Source: Nocardia sp. MH4 | GTDB lineage: Bacteria > Actinomycetota > Actinomycetes > Mycobacteriales > Mycobacteriaceae | Direction of reading: 5' to 3' | NCBI RefSeq assembly: GCF_019266065.1 | Contig: NZ_LPNR01000078.1 | Span: forward strand, 1-45,138 | Length of the DNA: 45,138 nucleotides | Part shown: positions 10,688 through 19,071 of the stretch, piece after piece | How positions within the stretch are numbered: position 1 is the first letter of the stretch | Layout: every line of letters starts with the position of its first letter | Position numbers and translations under genes: made by a program | Notes under the pieces: model-generated | The model's database searches: none | Seen by the model: the letters and a program-made list of their open reading frames with translations, nothing else | Told to the model about the DNA's origin: nothing

Positions 10688-13600
10688 TCAGGCGCAGGGT
10701 GGGCGGTAGGAGACGTTCGGGACCTGACGGTGCCAGACGGGTTCGGTGAGCGCGTCGCCGGTGGCCGCGCAGATCCGGGCGGCGACCTGCTCGGGGTCCA
10801 GCTCCCAGACGCCGAGCTGGCCGTTGTCGGTGATCACGACCAGCTGTTCGCCGTCGGGATGCACGACCACCCGGCGATTGCGTCCGTCGGCGGGCCCGAT
10901 CGGGCCGACGCCCTTGTGGGGTGCGCGCGGGTCCTCGATGGACCACAGCACGGTGGTCCCGTCATCGCTGGACAGGGCCAGACTGTCGCCGCCGATCGCG
11001 GTGGACAGCGAGATGATCGGGGACATCTCGGTGCGGATAGGGTCGGTGAGCGGCGCGATCGATCCGGGCTCCGCGACCGCCCACAGCCGGAAGTTGTCGA
11101 ACTCCGTCACGATCATCGTGCGGTTGTCGGGCAGCAGCTGGGACGGCTGGAAGGTGGTCGTGGCGTGGGCGTCCACGGTGCCGATCAGTCGTGGATGGTC
11201 CGGGTCGGCCAGGCTCCAGATCTGGCGCAGGTACGGCTGCGCGCTGTCGCCGGGGTCGTAGGACATGGTCTCGAGCCGGTCGCCGTCGGCGGCGAAGCGG
11301 CCCGAGGAGAACTGCCCGTGTGTCGCGGTGAGCGGTGCTCCCCGGCGCACCGGTGCGGCCCGATCGGTGACGTCCCACAGCTGGAGCGTGGAGCCGTGGA
11401 TCACCATCATCCGGTCGCCCTCGACGATCGATTCCGTGGTGTCGTCGGCGGGCCACGGTGCCAGCGGGCGCGGGGCCGCTGGATCGTCGAGGGCGAACAC
11501 GAGTCGCTGGGCGCCGTATCGGTCGTGGACCGAGAGCGTGCGTCCGTCGGAACTCAGCGCCGGGTCCGACCGGCCGGGCGCACCGGCGATCGTGGTCACC
11601 CGGACCGGGCGTCGGGGATCGCTGGTGTCCCAGACCACGAGGGACCCGCTGGCGGACAGCACGGCCATCCGGTCGCCCGCCTGATCGAACACGGGCGTGA
11701 ACGACGAATGCGGTGCCGTCGTGACCATCGATCGGGGCATCGTCCACAGGCGCAGCGATCCGTCGTTGCCCGCGCCGGCCAGCGTCGACGTGCCGGGCAG
11801 CTCGATGAGCGAGCGCGGGCCGCTGTCACAGACCGAGGCGACGGCCTGCAGGCAGGGGCCGGGACTCACCGCCAGCGCGGGTCCGGCCGGCTCCGGTTGG
11901 GCCGGATCGATGATGTTCCACAACCGGCCCGCTTCGGCGGAGCTGGTCGCGAGCCCGGTGCCGTGCCCGGTGAAGGCGATCGAGTGCAGGACGTCGTTGT
12001 CGACCCGGAAGGGCGAGCCGTAGCGACGTGGGCGATCGGGGTCGGTGACCTGCCAGAGTTCCACCCGGCTCGATTGCGGGCCCGCGGCCTCGGCCGATCC
12101 GTAGGTGCCGACGGCGAGCATCGTGGCGTCCGGGCTGAACGCGAGGTCGCGAAAATGATCGCTGCCCGGGATGACGATGGGGGCGCCGACCGGCCGTGCC
12201 GTCACCGGATCGCGGACATCCCACAGCTGCACCACATCGGGCGCCCCGGTGTCGAAGACGAGTCTGCCGATCGCGAGCAGGGCGCCGTCGGGACTGAACT
12301 CGACGACCGATTGCACGTGCGCGGAGCCGTCACCGGGCAGCTCGATGCGGCGTACGGGACCAGGCCGCTCCCCGAGGGACCAGAACGTCACCGTCGTCGC
12401 GTCCGACTCGACGAGGTGGGTGCCGCGCGGGCTGACCGCCATCGACTGCCGCCGACCGGGGGTGAGGGTCTGGAGCAGCCGCGGTGCCTCCGGCCGTGCG
12501 AAGTCCCACCACTGCACGCCGGACGGCCCGTTGGTGACCGCGCCGGTGCCGCCGGGGACGAAGGCCAGCACATCGATGGGGACGGCGAAATCGGATGCGA
12601 TTCGTCGCGGTCGCCGCGCGTCGGTGGTGTCCCAGAAGCGGGCATGGCGGGCGAGATCGATGGAGACCAGCAGCCCGTCCGCCGGGCGGGCGACCAGGGT
12701 GTCGATCTGCTGGTCATGGGCGGGAATCGTGGTCGCGAGCGGCAGTTCCTGGCTGTTGAGCAGCTGGGTCCTGCTCGCCGGGTCGGGGCGCATCCGGAAC
12801 GCGGCCAGCGACAGCTGCGCCGACAGCGACGGATCGCTGGTCCTGCTCCGCTGGGCGGCGGCGACCAGCTCGGTGTAGTCGCGGTCCGCGGTGCGCTGGT
12901 CGGCGAGCTTGCCGCGGTCCCAGGCGACGACACCGGTAGCCAGCAGCGCGAGCACCACGGCGGCGGCACCGGCCCGTCGGCGCCGGCCGAACCGGGCCGA
13001 TCGCCCGGAGGCGTCGAGGAAGGCGCGGGCCCGCGGGCTGGTCGCGGTGCCACGGGCGTGCTCGTTCGCGCTGTCGAGCCGGGTGCCGCGATAGAGCAGC
13101 GCGGGATCGCGGGCGGCCGCCTCCCATTCGGTGGCGTCGGTCTCGAGGCGCTGGCGGACCAGGTGTCCGACCCGATCGGTGTCGATCCACCCGCGCAGCC
13201 GGGGCCAGGCGGTCAGCACGATCTCGTGGGAGAACTGCACCGAGTCCGCGTCCAGGGCGAGCAGCCTGCTCGCGGCGAGCACGTCCAGCGCCTGCCCCGC
13301 GGCGGTGGGATCGGCGCCCCGGGCGAGCAGTTCGGTCCGGCCGACGACGCGGCGGGTATCACGCGTGTCCTGGCCGACGGTGACCAGCGAGCCCAGCAGT
13401 TCCTGGGCGGCGTCCTGCTGGGCCGGGGTGAGTTCGCTCCACGCCGATTCGGCGGTCTCGGCGACCGACCCCGCCACCGCGCCCGCCGTGCGATACCCGG
13501 CGACGGTGAGTTTGCGGCCCTCGCGCTGCTGCCAGGTCGCGGCCATCACATGTGAGAGCAGCGGCAGGGCACCGGGGTCGTAGCCGTCGGTGTCGGCGTG

Positions 13601-14539
13601 CGCGCCGAGCCCGCGCAGCTCGGTCAGCACCAGCTCTTCCAGGCCCTGTTCGAGGGTGAGACCGGCTGCGGCCGCCGGCCCGGTGATCGCGCGCGAGACC
13701 TCGTCCAGCGACATCGGACCGAGCAGATAGTCGTTGTGCTGCAGGCTGTCCCGCAGGATCGGATGGTGCAGGCAGCGCTCGTAGAAGTCGGCCCGCAGCG
13801 CCAGGACCACGGTGAGTGGATCACGCGGGCGGCTGGTCAGCTCGGCGAGCGCGGTCAGGAACGCCGAGCGCTCGGCCTCGTCCGGGCAGAGGGTGAACAG
13901 TTCCTCGAACTGGTCGACGACGAGCACCCGGAGGTCGGGGCCGAGCGCGGCGGCCAGCCCGGCGGTCGGTGCCGTGCCCGGTGTCATGGTGGCCGACGGC
14001 AGGTCGAGGGCCGGGCGCAGGCCCGCGGCCAGCAGCGAGGACTTGCCCGCGCCCGAGGCGCCGATCAACACCACGATGCCGGTGGTGGCGCGGACCAGGT
14101 CGACGAACGCGGTGGTGGCCTGTTCACGTCCGAAGAACAGCGCGCGCTCCTCGGCCCGGAAGGCCCGCAGGCCAGGGTAGGGGCAGGTGTCGCCCTCGCT
14201 CGCCGTCGCCGTCCAGGTCACCGATTCCTGCCACAGGCGCCGCCATTCGTGCGGGTCGGCGAGCCTGCGCGGCAGTTGATGCTGGGCTTTTTCGGTCAGC
14301 TCGACCAGTGTCAGGATCACCGGCAGCAGCGATTCGAAGCGGGCGGGTACGTTGCGCCCGGCTTTCCAGTCACTGATCCGCTGTGCCGACGGCGTGCCGG
14401 TCTGGGTGTTGCGCATGCGCCGCTCCGTGGCTGAGGCGACACGGCGCAGCGTCGGATTGCCCGCTGCGGCATAGAGTTCGGCGAACCGCTGCGCGAAAAG
14501 CGCACGTGGCGAAGAACTCTCCTGATCCTCGATGGTCAA
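10688..14539 (-). CDS. HTH-nSTAND ATPase with C-terminal WD40-type repeats
   Basis: This 1283-residue protein combines an N-terminal helix-turn-helix-like domain (about residues 10-85, with SAQRISDWKAGRNVPARFESL) with an nSTAND NTPase. Walker A GASGAGKSS is at about 160-168 and Walker B is LRVLVVDQFEELF. A helical region is followed by one transmembrane helix at about 526-545 (AGAAAVVLALLATGVVAW), then a WD40-like beta-propeller from about 600 to the end with repeated LWDVTD, FSPDG and VVWDTSDP units. Such proteins are STAND-class signalling switches; the ligand is unknown. The start is a TTG preceded by a G-run. A minus-strand TATCAT (14574-14579) could be its own -10 box. An antiphage role is possible but not shown. 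Confidence 0.85.
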   Translation of the reverse strand: MTIEDQESSSPRALFAQRFAELYAAAGNPTLRRVASATERRMRNTQTGTPSAQRISDWKAGRNVPARFESLLPVILTLVELTEKAQHQLPRRLADPHEWRRLWQESVTWTATASEGDTCPYPGLRAFRAEERALFFGREQATTAFVDLVRATTGIVVLIGASGAGKSSLLAAGLRPALDLPSATMTPGTAPTAGLAAALGPDLRVLVVDQFEELFTLCPDEAERSAFLTALAELTSRPRDPLTVVLALRADFYERCLHHPILRDSLQHNDYLLGPMSLDEVSRAITGPAAAAGLTLEQGLEELVLTELRGLGAHADTDGYDPGALPLLSHVMAATWQQREGRKLTVAGYRTAGAVAGSVAETAESAWSELTPAQQDAAQELLGSLVTVGQDTRDTRRVVGRTELLARGADPTAAGQALDVLAASRLLALDADSVQFSHEIVLTAWPRLRGWIDTDRVGHLVRQRLETDATEWEAAARDPALLYRGTRLDSANEHARGTATSPRARAFLDASGRSARFGRRRRAGAAAVVLALLATGVVAWDRGKLADQRTADRDYTELVAAAQRSRTSDPSLSAQLSLAAFRMRPDPASRTQLLNSQELPLATTIPAHDQQIDTLVARPADGLLVSIDLARHARFWDTTDARRPRRIASDFAVPIDVLAFVPGGTGAVTNGPSGVQWWDFARPEAPRLLQTLTPGRRQSMAVSPRGTHLVESDATTVTFWSLGERPGPVRRIELPGDGSAHVQSVVEFSPDGALLAIGRLVFDTGAPDVVQLWDVRDPVTARPVGAPIVIPGSDHFRDLAFSPDATMLAVGTYGSAEAAGPQSSRVELWQVTDPDRPRRYGSPFRVDNDVLHSIAFTGHGTGLATSSAEAGRLWNIIDPAQPEPAGPALAVSPGPCLQAVASVCDSGPRSLIELPGTSTLAGAGNDGSLRLWTMPRSMVTTAPHSSFTPVFDQAGDRMAVLSASGSLVVWDTSDPRRPVRVTTIAGAPGRSDPALSSDGRTLSVHDRYGAQRLVFALDDPAAPRPLAPWPADDTTESIVEGDRMMVIHGSTLQLWDVTDRAAPVRRGAPLTATHGQFSSGRFAADGDRLETMSYDPGDSAQPYLRQIWSLADPDHPRLIGTVDAHATTTFQPSQLLPDNRTMIVTEFDNFRLWAVAEPGSIAPLTDPIRTEMSPIISLSTAIGGDSLALSSDDGTTVLWSIEDPRAPHKGVGPIGPADGRNRRVVVHPDGEQLVVITDNGQLGVWELDPEQVAARICAATGDALTEPVWHRQVPNVSYRPPCA

Positions 14540-14585
14540 AGAACCCCCCGTTCGGTGAAAACGACCGAGGAGAATGATATTTGGC

Positions 14586-14620
14586 GCATCGGGACCCGGC
14601 GCGCCGCCGGGTCCCGATGC
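14586..14620 (-). terminator. Intrinsic terminator after the MspA-like gene
   Basis: A perfect 15-bp inverted repeat (gcatcgggacccggc / gccgggtcccgatgc) with a gcgcc loop starts two bases beyond the stop of the MspA-like gene. It insulates the downstream nSTAND gene, which therefore needs its own promoter in the remaining 46 bp. Confidence 0.85.
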
Positions 14621-14622
14621 GG

Positions 14623-15252
14623 TCAGAGGAACATGGTGTCGCCGAAGACCGAGTTGGTCGCGCTCACCTGCGGCGTGGTCGCGGTGACCGTCGCCCAGGA
14701 GTAGATGTTGAGCGGCCCGCCGCAGTTGCCGACCATCAGATGGAAGTCACGGTTCACCAGGTAGGTGGTGCCCGTGCCCAGCGGCATGCTCCCCACATCG
14801 ATCTTCTTGATCTCGCCGGGCGCCAGCGACAGGCTCAGATCGAGCCCCGCCGAGATCGACGGACCGATATCGGCCGACGCGTCCGGTCCCGACGAGCCGA
14901 ACCCGATGGTGGCCCCCGCGCTCACCGAGATCCCGCCGTCCAGTCCCACCGACAGCGTCACGTCCACCGCGCAGGCGACGAGGTAGCCGGACTCGAGCGT
15001 GCCGCTCGCCCCCGGGGGCGCCGTCACGTACGCGGTGTTGTCGAGGAACACCTCCCGGTTGGTCGGCATGGCGTTGAGCGCGGGCACCTGCCGGTAGGAC
15101 TGCTCGGTGTGGCCGAGGGTCAGCTCGAAGCCCGCGGGTCCGTGATAGGTCGTCTCGTGCGGGGCCATCGGTGTCGCCGAGGCGACGGGAGCGATTCCGA
15201 CGGTGGTCAGCGCGATGGTGGCGGCGCCCAGCACGGTGGTGATGATGTTCAA
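14623..15252 (-). CDS. MspA-family outer-membrane porin-like protein
   Basis: This 209-residue exported protein has an N-terminal signal peptide (about residues 1-27, ending near PVASATP). The mature part resembles MspA-family porins of Nocardia and mycobacteria: GFELTLGHTEQSYRQVPALN, NREVFLDNTAYVT, GTLESGYLVACAVD, alternating Ser/Gly/Asp strands, and a C-terminal RDFHLMVGNCGGPLNI. Two cysteines (in VACAVD and GNCGG) may form a disulphide. It would form a channel in the mycolic-acid outer membrane. TTG 15252 is chosen because ggggaggaacg precedes it at good spacing and it places the signal peptide at the N-terminus; the 15-residue longer form is less likely. Confidence 0.82.
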   Translation of the reverse strand: MNIITTVLGAATIALTTVGIAPVASATPMAPHETTYHGPAGFELTLGHTEQSYRQVPALNAMPTNREVFLDNTAYVTAPPGASGTLESGYLVACAVDVTLSVGLDGGISVSAGATIGFGSSGPDASADIGPSISAGLDLSLSLAPGEIKKIDVGSMPLGTGTTYLVNRDFHLMVGNCGGPLNIYSWATVTATTPQVSATNSVFGDTMFL

Positions 15253-15423
15253 CGTTCCTCCCCTGTGTGTGGGCCGCTGTTTCCGGCCCGTCATCAAGGT
15301 AGGAATTCGTCCGGTGCCGACGCTGGCAACGGACCCGCTCTGAAGCCGATAATCGCAGGTGAGAGTGCTGTGTCCGGTTGTCCGGTCCGGACAGGAATCC
15401 GCCCCGAACAGCCCGGAACCGGG

Positions 15424-16566
15424 TCAGATCACCGCGTACGGGTACCCGGCGGCACGGCCCTGGAAGGACAGGATGCGGGGGTTCTGGACGCGGCCGTCGC
15501 GGATCTCGACGGCGCGCCGGATGGTCTCGCTGCCCTCCCAGGCGTCGGGGCCGGCCAGCACGATCGGGACGTACTCGAGCAGTGCCTCGGAGTTCTCCCA
15601 GGTGGCCGAATCCCAGAGAAACGAGGGACTGTGGTCGACCCCGTAGTGGTGCAGATCGGCGCCGAGGGTGAACATCGGGTCGGCGAAGGTCGTCGGGCGC
15701 GCCCAGGAGAAGCCCATACCCTCGTCGCAGGAGACGTCGATGAACAGGGTGCCGCGGGCGAACAGCTCGAGATCGTCCTCGGTGACGAACATCAGCGGTT
15801 CCTCGGTGTCCTGGAACATGCAGTTGACGATCACGTCGTAGGTGGCCAGCACTTCGGCCAGCGGCCCCGGCTCGGGCGCCTTCAGCGCGAGCGTGCGGCT
15901 CGGGTCGGCCGGGTCGCGCTGGAAGTGCTGCATGCGCACCGAGGCGAACGGCGAGGCCACCGCCGACACGCTGCGCTGGGTCAGCACCGTCACATCGCTG
16001 ATGCCGAGTGCCGAGAGCGCGCGGACCGCGCCGCGCGCTGTCGCGCCGAAGCTGATCACCGCCGCCCGCTTGCGACGCCCGTAGTCGCCGGTGATGCCGC
16101 GCAGTTGCAGGGCGTGCATGACCGAGCAGTAGCCGGCCAGTTCGTTGTTCTTGTGGAAGACGTGGACGCTGAAGTTGCCCGCCGTGGTCCAGTGGTTCAT
16201 CGCCTCCCAGGCGATCAGGGTCAGCGCGCGGTCCACGGCCAGCTGGGTGATCCGCCGGTCCTGCACGCAGTGCGGCCATCCCCACACGATGGTGCCGGGC
16301 CGCATCTGTTCGAGGTCTTCGGCCAGCGGCTTGGCCAGCAGCAGCACGTCGCATTCGGCGAACAGTTCCGCGCGGGTGCGAAAGCCCGCGACCAGGGGCG
16401 CGAGGAGTTCGTCGGGATAGCCGAACCGGTCACCGTAGCCGTGTTCGAGGAAGATCTGACCGCGCAATCCCGGATCGATCCGGTCCAGATGGGCCGGGTG
16501 GATCGCCAGCCGGTGTTCGTTTTCCTTGCGGGAGGTCGCGACAAGGCCGACGGTCAGGCGCTTCAC
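15424..16566 (-). CDS. N5-(carboxyethyl)ornithine synthase-like dehydrogenase (AlaDH/PNT family)
   Basis: This 380-residue NAD(P)-dependent enzyme belongs to the alanine dehydrogenase/transhydrogenase fold. The N-terminal VGLVATSRKENEHRLAIHP corresponds to the substrate-binding start of the family. The central region has LIAWEAMNHW and a Rossmann-like AAVISFGATARGAVRAL, in which the usual GxGxxG is partly degenerate. Closest in memory is N5-(carboxyethyl)ornithine synthase, which joins pyruvate and ornithine reductively; a saccharopine-type reaction is an alternative. The gene is divergent from the PspC kinase and upstream of the MspA-like gene. No partner gene shows which substrate is used. 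Confidence 0.75.
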   Translation of the reverse strand: MKRLTVGLVATSRKENEHRLAIHPAHLDRIDPGLRGQIFLEHGYGDRFGYPDELLAPLVAGFRTRAELFAECDVLLLAKPLAEDLEQMRPGTIVWGWPHCVQDRRITQLAVDRALTLIAWEAMNHWTTAGNFSVHVFHKNNELAGYCSVMHALQLRGITGDYGRRKRAAVISFGATARGAVRALSALGISDVTVLTQRSVSAVASPFASVRMQHFQRDPADPSRTLALKAPEPGPLAEVLATYDVIVNCMFQDTEEPLMFVTEDDLELFARGTLFIDVSCDEGMGFSWARPTTFADPMFTLGADLHHYGVDHSPSFLWDSATWENSEALLEYVPIVLAGPDAWEGSETIRRAVEIRDGRVQNPRILSFQGRAAGYPYAVI

Positions 16567-16671
16567 AGTTGCTTCACCTGGTCAGCCTACGCGTACCGGG
16601 CGGCGCGGAAAGCGGCAAGATCAGGGAGATTCCCGATGCCGGGGGCCGCGCGAGCGTGCCAGTATCGAAGG

Positions 16672-18303
16672 ATGGATCCGTCTGTTCCCGCCCGCGCCGC
16701 CGCCCAGGGGCCCGTCGCCCCGCGCGGGTACGGCACCGCACCGGGGAACAACGCCACCCCGCCGCCGAACCGCGCACCCCGCTATCCCGGTGGCCCCGGC
16801 GCCGCGATGAACCCGGGCGGACACCGGCACCCGAAGGGCCCGCAGCGCTTCGTCGCACGGGCGCTCGGCAACGGCCAGGCCGTCTACGGCACACCGCACC
16901 CCTACGTCCCGCAGCCGCAGTTTCGCCCCGCGCCCGGCTACTACCCGGCCGGGTACCCGACGCCGTCGGGGTACGGCGTGCCGCGGGGCTACCGGCCGGG
17001 CGTGCTGCCGACGCCGGGCCCCGAGCCCGTCGGCCCGCCGCTGCCGGAGACCCCGCGACTGGTCCGCCGGACCGGTGGCCGGGTGGTCGGTGGCGTCGCC
17101 GGTGGGCTGGCCGATCATCTCGGCGTCGACGTGTTCAAGGTGCGGATGGCGTTCGTGCTGCTGTCGGCCCTGGTCGGCGCGGGCCTGGTGGCCTACGGGC
17201 TGCTGTGGATCTTCACCCCGGGCGGCAACGACGCGGCCAAACCGACCGGCGACGAGCGCAGGCAGGCGATCGGCCTGGCCCTGCTCGGCCTCGGTCTCGC
17301 GGTCACCGTGGGTTGGCTGTTCCAGGGCACCGCCGCGAAGGTGATCGCCCCGATCGTGGTGGTCGCGGTCGGTGCCGCGCTGGTCTGGCGCGAGTACGAC
17401 GTCGCCGCGCCCGGACCTCGCGCGCTGTTCGGGCTGCCCGCGCGGCCGTCGGTGGTCACCTGGTCGCGGATCGTGGCCGGGGCGACGCTGATCGTGGTCG
17501 GCCTCGGCGTGGTGGTGCTGGCCAGGATCGACCTGAGTTCGCTCGGATCGGCGTTGATCGCGGTCGCGGTCACGCTGGTCGGCGCGGGCCTGCTGACGGT
17601 GCCGCTGTGGCTGCGCATGGTCCGCGCGCTCAACGCCGAGCGCGGCGCCCGCATCCGCAACGAGGAGCGCGAGGAGATCGCCTCGCACCTGCACGATTCG
17701 GTGCTGCAGACCCTCGCGCTGATCCAGCGGCAGGCCGAGGACCCGCAGGAGGTCCTGCGCCTGGCCCGCAGCCAGGAACGCGAACTGCGCAAGTGGCTGT
17801 TCGACGACACCGCCCCCGCCCAGTCCAGCCTGGCCGCCGCGCTGCGCACCATCGCCGGTGAGGTGGAGGACCAGCACGGGGTGAAGGTCACCCCGGTGAC
17901 CGTCGGCGATGTGGCGATGGACCCCGGTGACACCGGCGCGGGCCTGCCGAAGGAACACTTCACCGCGCTGCTCGGCGCGAGCCGGGAAGCGCTGGTCAAC
18001 GCGGCCAAGCACGCGGGCGTCCCCGAGATCGACCTGTTCGCCGAGACCGAACCGCATCAGGTGAGCATCTTCGTCCGCGACCGCGGCGCCGGTTTCGACA
18101 CCTCGGCCGTGCCCGCCGACCGGCGCGGTGTCGCGAAGTCGATCTGCGCCCGCGTCGAACGCCGCGGCGGCACCGCCGTCATCGACTCGACCATCGGTCG
18201 CGGCACCGAGGTGCGCATCGTGATGCCGCGCTCGGACTCCGGCACCTCGGACCCGGCCGCCGACGCCGCCCCGGCCGACGCGCCGCTCCCGCCCGAGGCA
18301 TGA
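16672..18303 (+). CDS. PspC-domain sensor histidine kinase (LiaS/EsrS/MacS type)
   Basis: This 543-residue membrane kinase has a Pro/Gly/Tyr-rich N-terminal tail (residues 1-125) and a PspC domain (about 130-185, RRTGGRVVGGVAGGLADHLGVD in part). Several transmembrane helices follow to about residue 320. The HisKA_3 dimerisation domain has phospho-acceptor His341 in SHLHDSVLQTLAL, and the HATPase domain has REALVNAAKHAG and RDRGAGFD. It should sense envelope stress and phosphorylate the regulator 126 bp downstream. ATG 16672 starts the natural Pro-rich tail; the very long upstream open frame is antisense shadow. EsrS of C. glutamicum, also near guaA, is the closest described system I recall. 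Confidence 0.9.
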   Translation: MDPSVPARAAAQGPVAPRGYGTAPGNNATPPPNRAPRYPGGPGAAMNPGGHRHPKGPQRFVARALGNGQAVYGTPHPYVPQPQFRPAPGYYPAGYPTPSGYGVPRGYRPGVLPTPGPEPVGPPLPETPRLVRRTGGRVVGGVAGGLADHLGVDVFKVRMAFVLLSALVGAGLVAYGLLWIFTPGGNDAAKPTGDERRQAIGLALLGLGLAVTVGWLFQGTAAKVIAPIVVVAVGAALVWREYDVAAPGPRALFGLPARPSVVTWSRIVAGATLIVVGLGVVVLARIDLSSLGSALIAVAVTLVGAGLLTVPLWLRMVRALNAERGARIRNEEREEIASHLHDSVLQTLALIQRQAEDPQEVLRLARSQERELRKWLFDDTAPAQSSLAAALRTIAGEVEDQHGVKVTPVTVGDVAMDPGDTGAGLPKEHFTALLGASREALVNAAKHAGVPEIDLFAETEPHQVSIFVRDRGAGFDTSAVPADRRGVAKSICARVERRGGTAVIDSTIGRGTEVRIVMPRSDSGTSDPAADAAPADAPLPPEA

Positions 18304-18429
18304 GCGATCCGCAACGGCTGCCCCCGAGCGATATTCGTGGGCCCGATGCCTCGGTCCGAACCGACATTCACGGTCGTGTGGTACCGATGAGAACAAGTCG
18401 ATCGCCGGTGGGATGAGAGTGAGCTGTCA

Positions 18430-19071
18430 GTGAGTGTTCGGGTGTTCCTGGTCGACGATCACGCGGTGTTCCGGTCCGGCGTGCGCGCCGAACTGAGCCG
18501 CGAGACCGACATGGAGGTCGTCGGCGAGGCGGGCGCGGTGGCCGAGGCGGTCGCGGGGATCGACGCGGCCAAACCGGATGTGGTGCTGCTGGACGTGCAC
18601 ATGCCCGACGGTGGCGGTGTCGCGGTGCTGACCGGGATCGCCGACGGCCCGGTGTGCCTGGCGCTGAGCGTGTCCGATGCCGCCGAGGACGTGATCGCGG
18701 TGATCAGGGCGGGCGCGCGCGGGTATGTCACCAAGACGATCTCCGGCGCCGAACTGGCCGACGGCATCCGCCGCGTCGCCGGGGGTGACGCCGTGTTCAG
18801 TCCGCGGCTGGCCGGTTTCGTCCTCGACTCGTTCACGGGCCGATCGCCGGTGCCCGAGCCGCCGCTCGATCCCGAGCTGGACTCGCTCACTCCGCGCGAG
18901 CTCGAGGTCCTGCGCCTGCTGGCCCGTGGCTACACCTACCGCGAGATCGCCGAGACCCTGTTCATCTCGGTGAAGACGGTGGAAACCCACGCCTCCAACG
19001 TGCTGCGCAAGACCCAGCAGTCCAATCGCAACGCGCTGACCCGATGGGCCCATCGCCGCCGGATCGAGTGA
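18430..19071 (+). CDS. NarL/LuxR-family response regulator
   Basis: This 213-residue regulator has a receiver domain with acidic pocket Asp9-Asp10, phospho-acceptor Asp55 in VVLLDVHMP, and the conserved Lys in GYVTKTISG. The C-terminal LuxR-type helix-turn-helix begins near residue 150 (SLTPRELEVLRLLARGYTYREIA in part). It pairs with the PspC kinase 126 bp upstream and is probably the output of the envelope-stress system. The GTG start is supported by a purine-rich gagagtgag. Its TGA abuts the convergent stop of the Ser/Thr kinase gene (TGATCA), so no space is left for a separate terminator. Confidence 0.93.
   Translation: MSVRVFLVDDHAVFRSGVRAELSRETDMEVVGEAGAVAEAVAGIDAAKPDVVLLDVHMPDGGGVAVLTGIADGPVCLALSVSDAAEDVIAVIRAGARGYVTKTISGAELADGIRRVAGGDAVFSPRLAGFVLDSFTGRSPVPEPPLDPELDSLTPRELEVLRLLARGYTYREIAETLFISVKTVETHASNVLRKTQQSNRNALTRWAHRRRIE

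Noticed and set aside
10730..13555. Long plus-strand open frame of over 900 codons inside the nSTAND gene region
   Set aside because: The opposite strand encodes a clear HTH-nSTAND-WD40 protein; the plus-strand product is Arg/Gly-rich without motifs.
15369..15393. TGTCCGG-T-CCGGACA dyad between the MspA-like and dehydrogenase genes
   Set aside because: The 7-bp arms leave almost no loop for a hairpin, and nothing nearby shows it to be an operator; it could be chance in GC-rich DNA.
14581..16671. Very long plus-strand open frame in front of the PspC kinase
   Set aside because: It is antisense to the MspA-like and carboxyethylornithine synthase genes, has no domain similarity, and arises from the GC-rich third positions of those genes.
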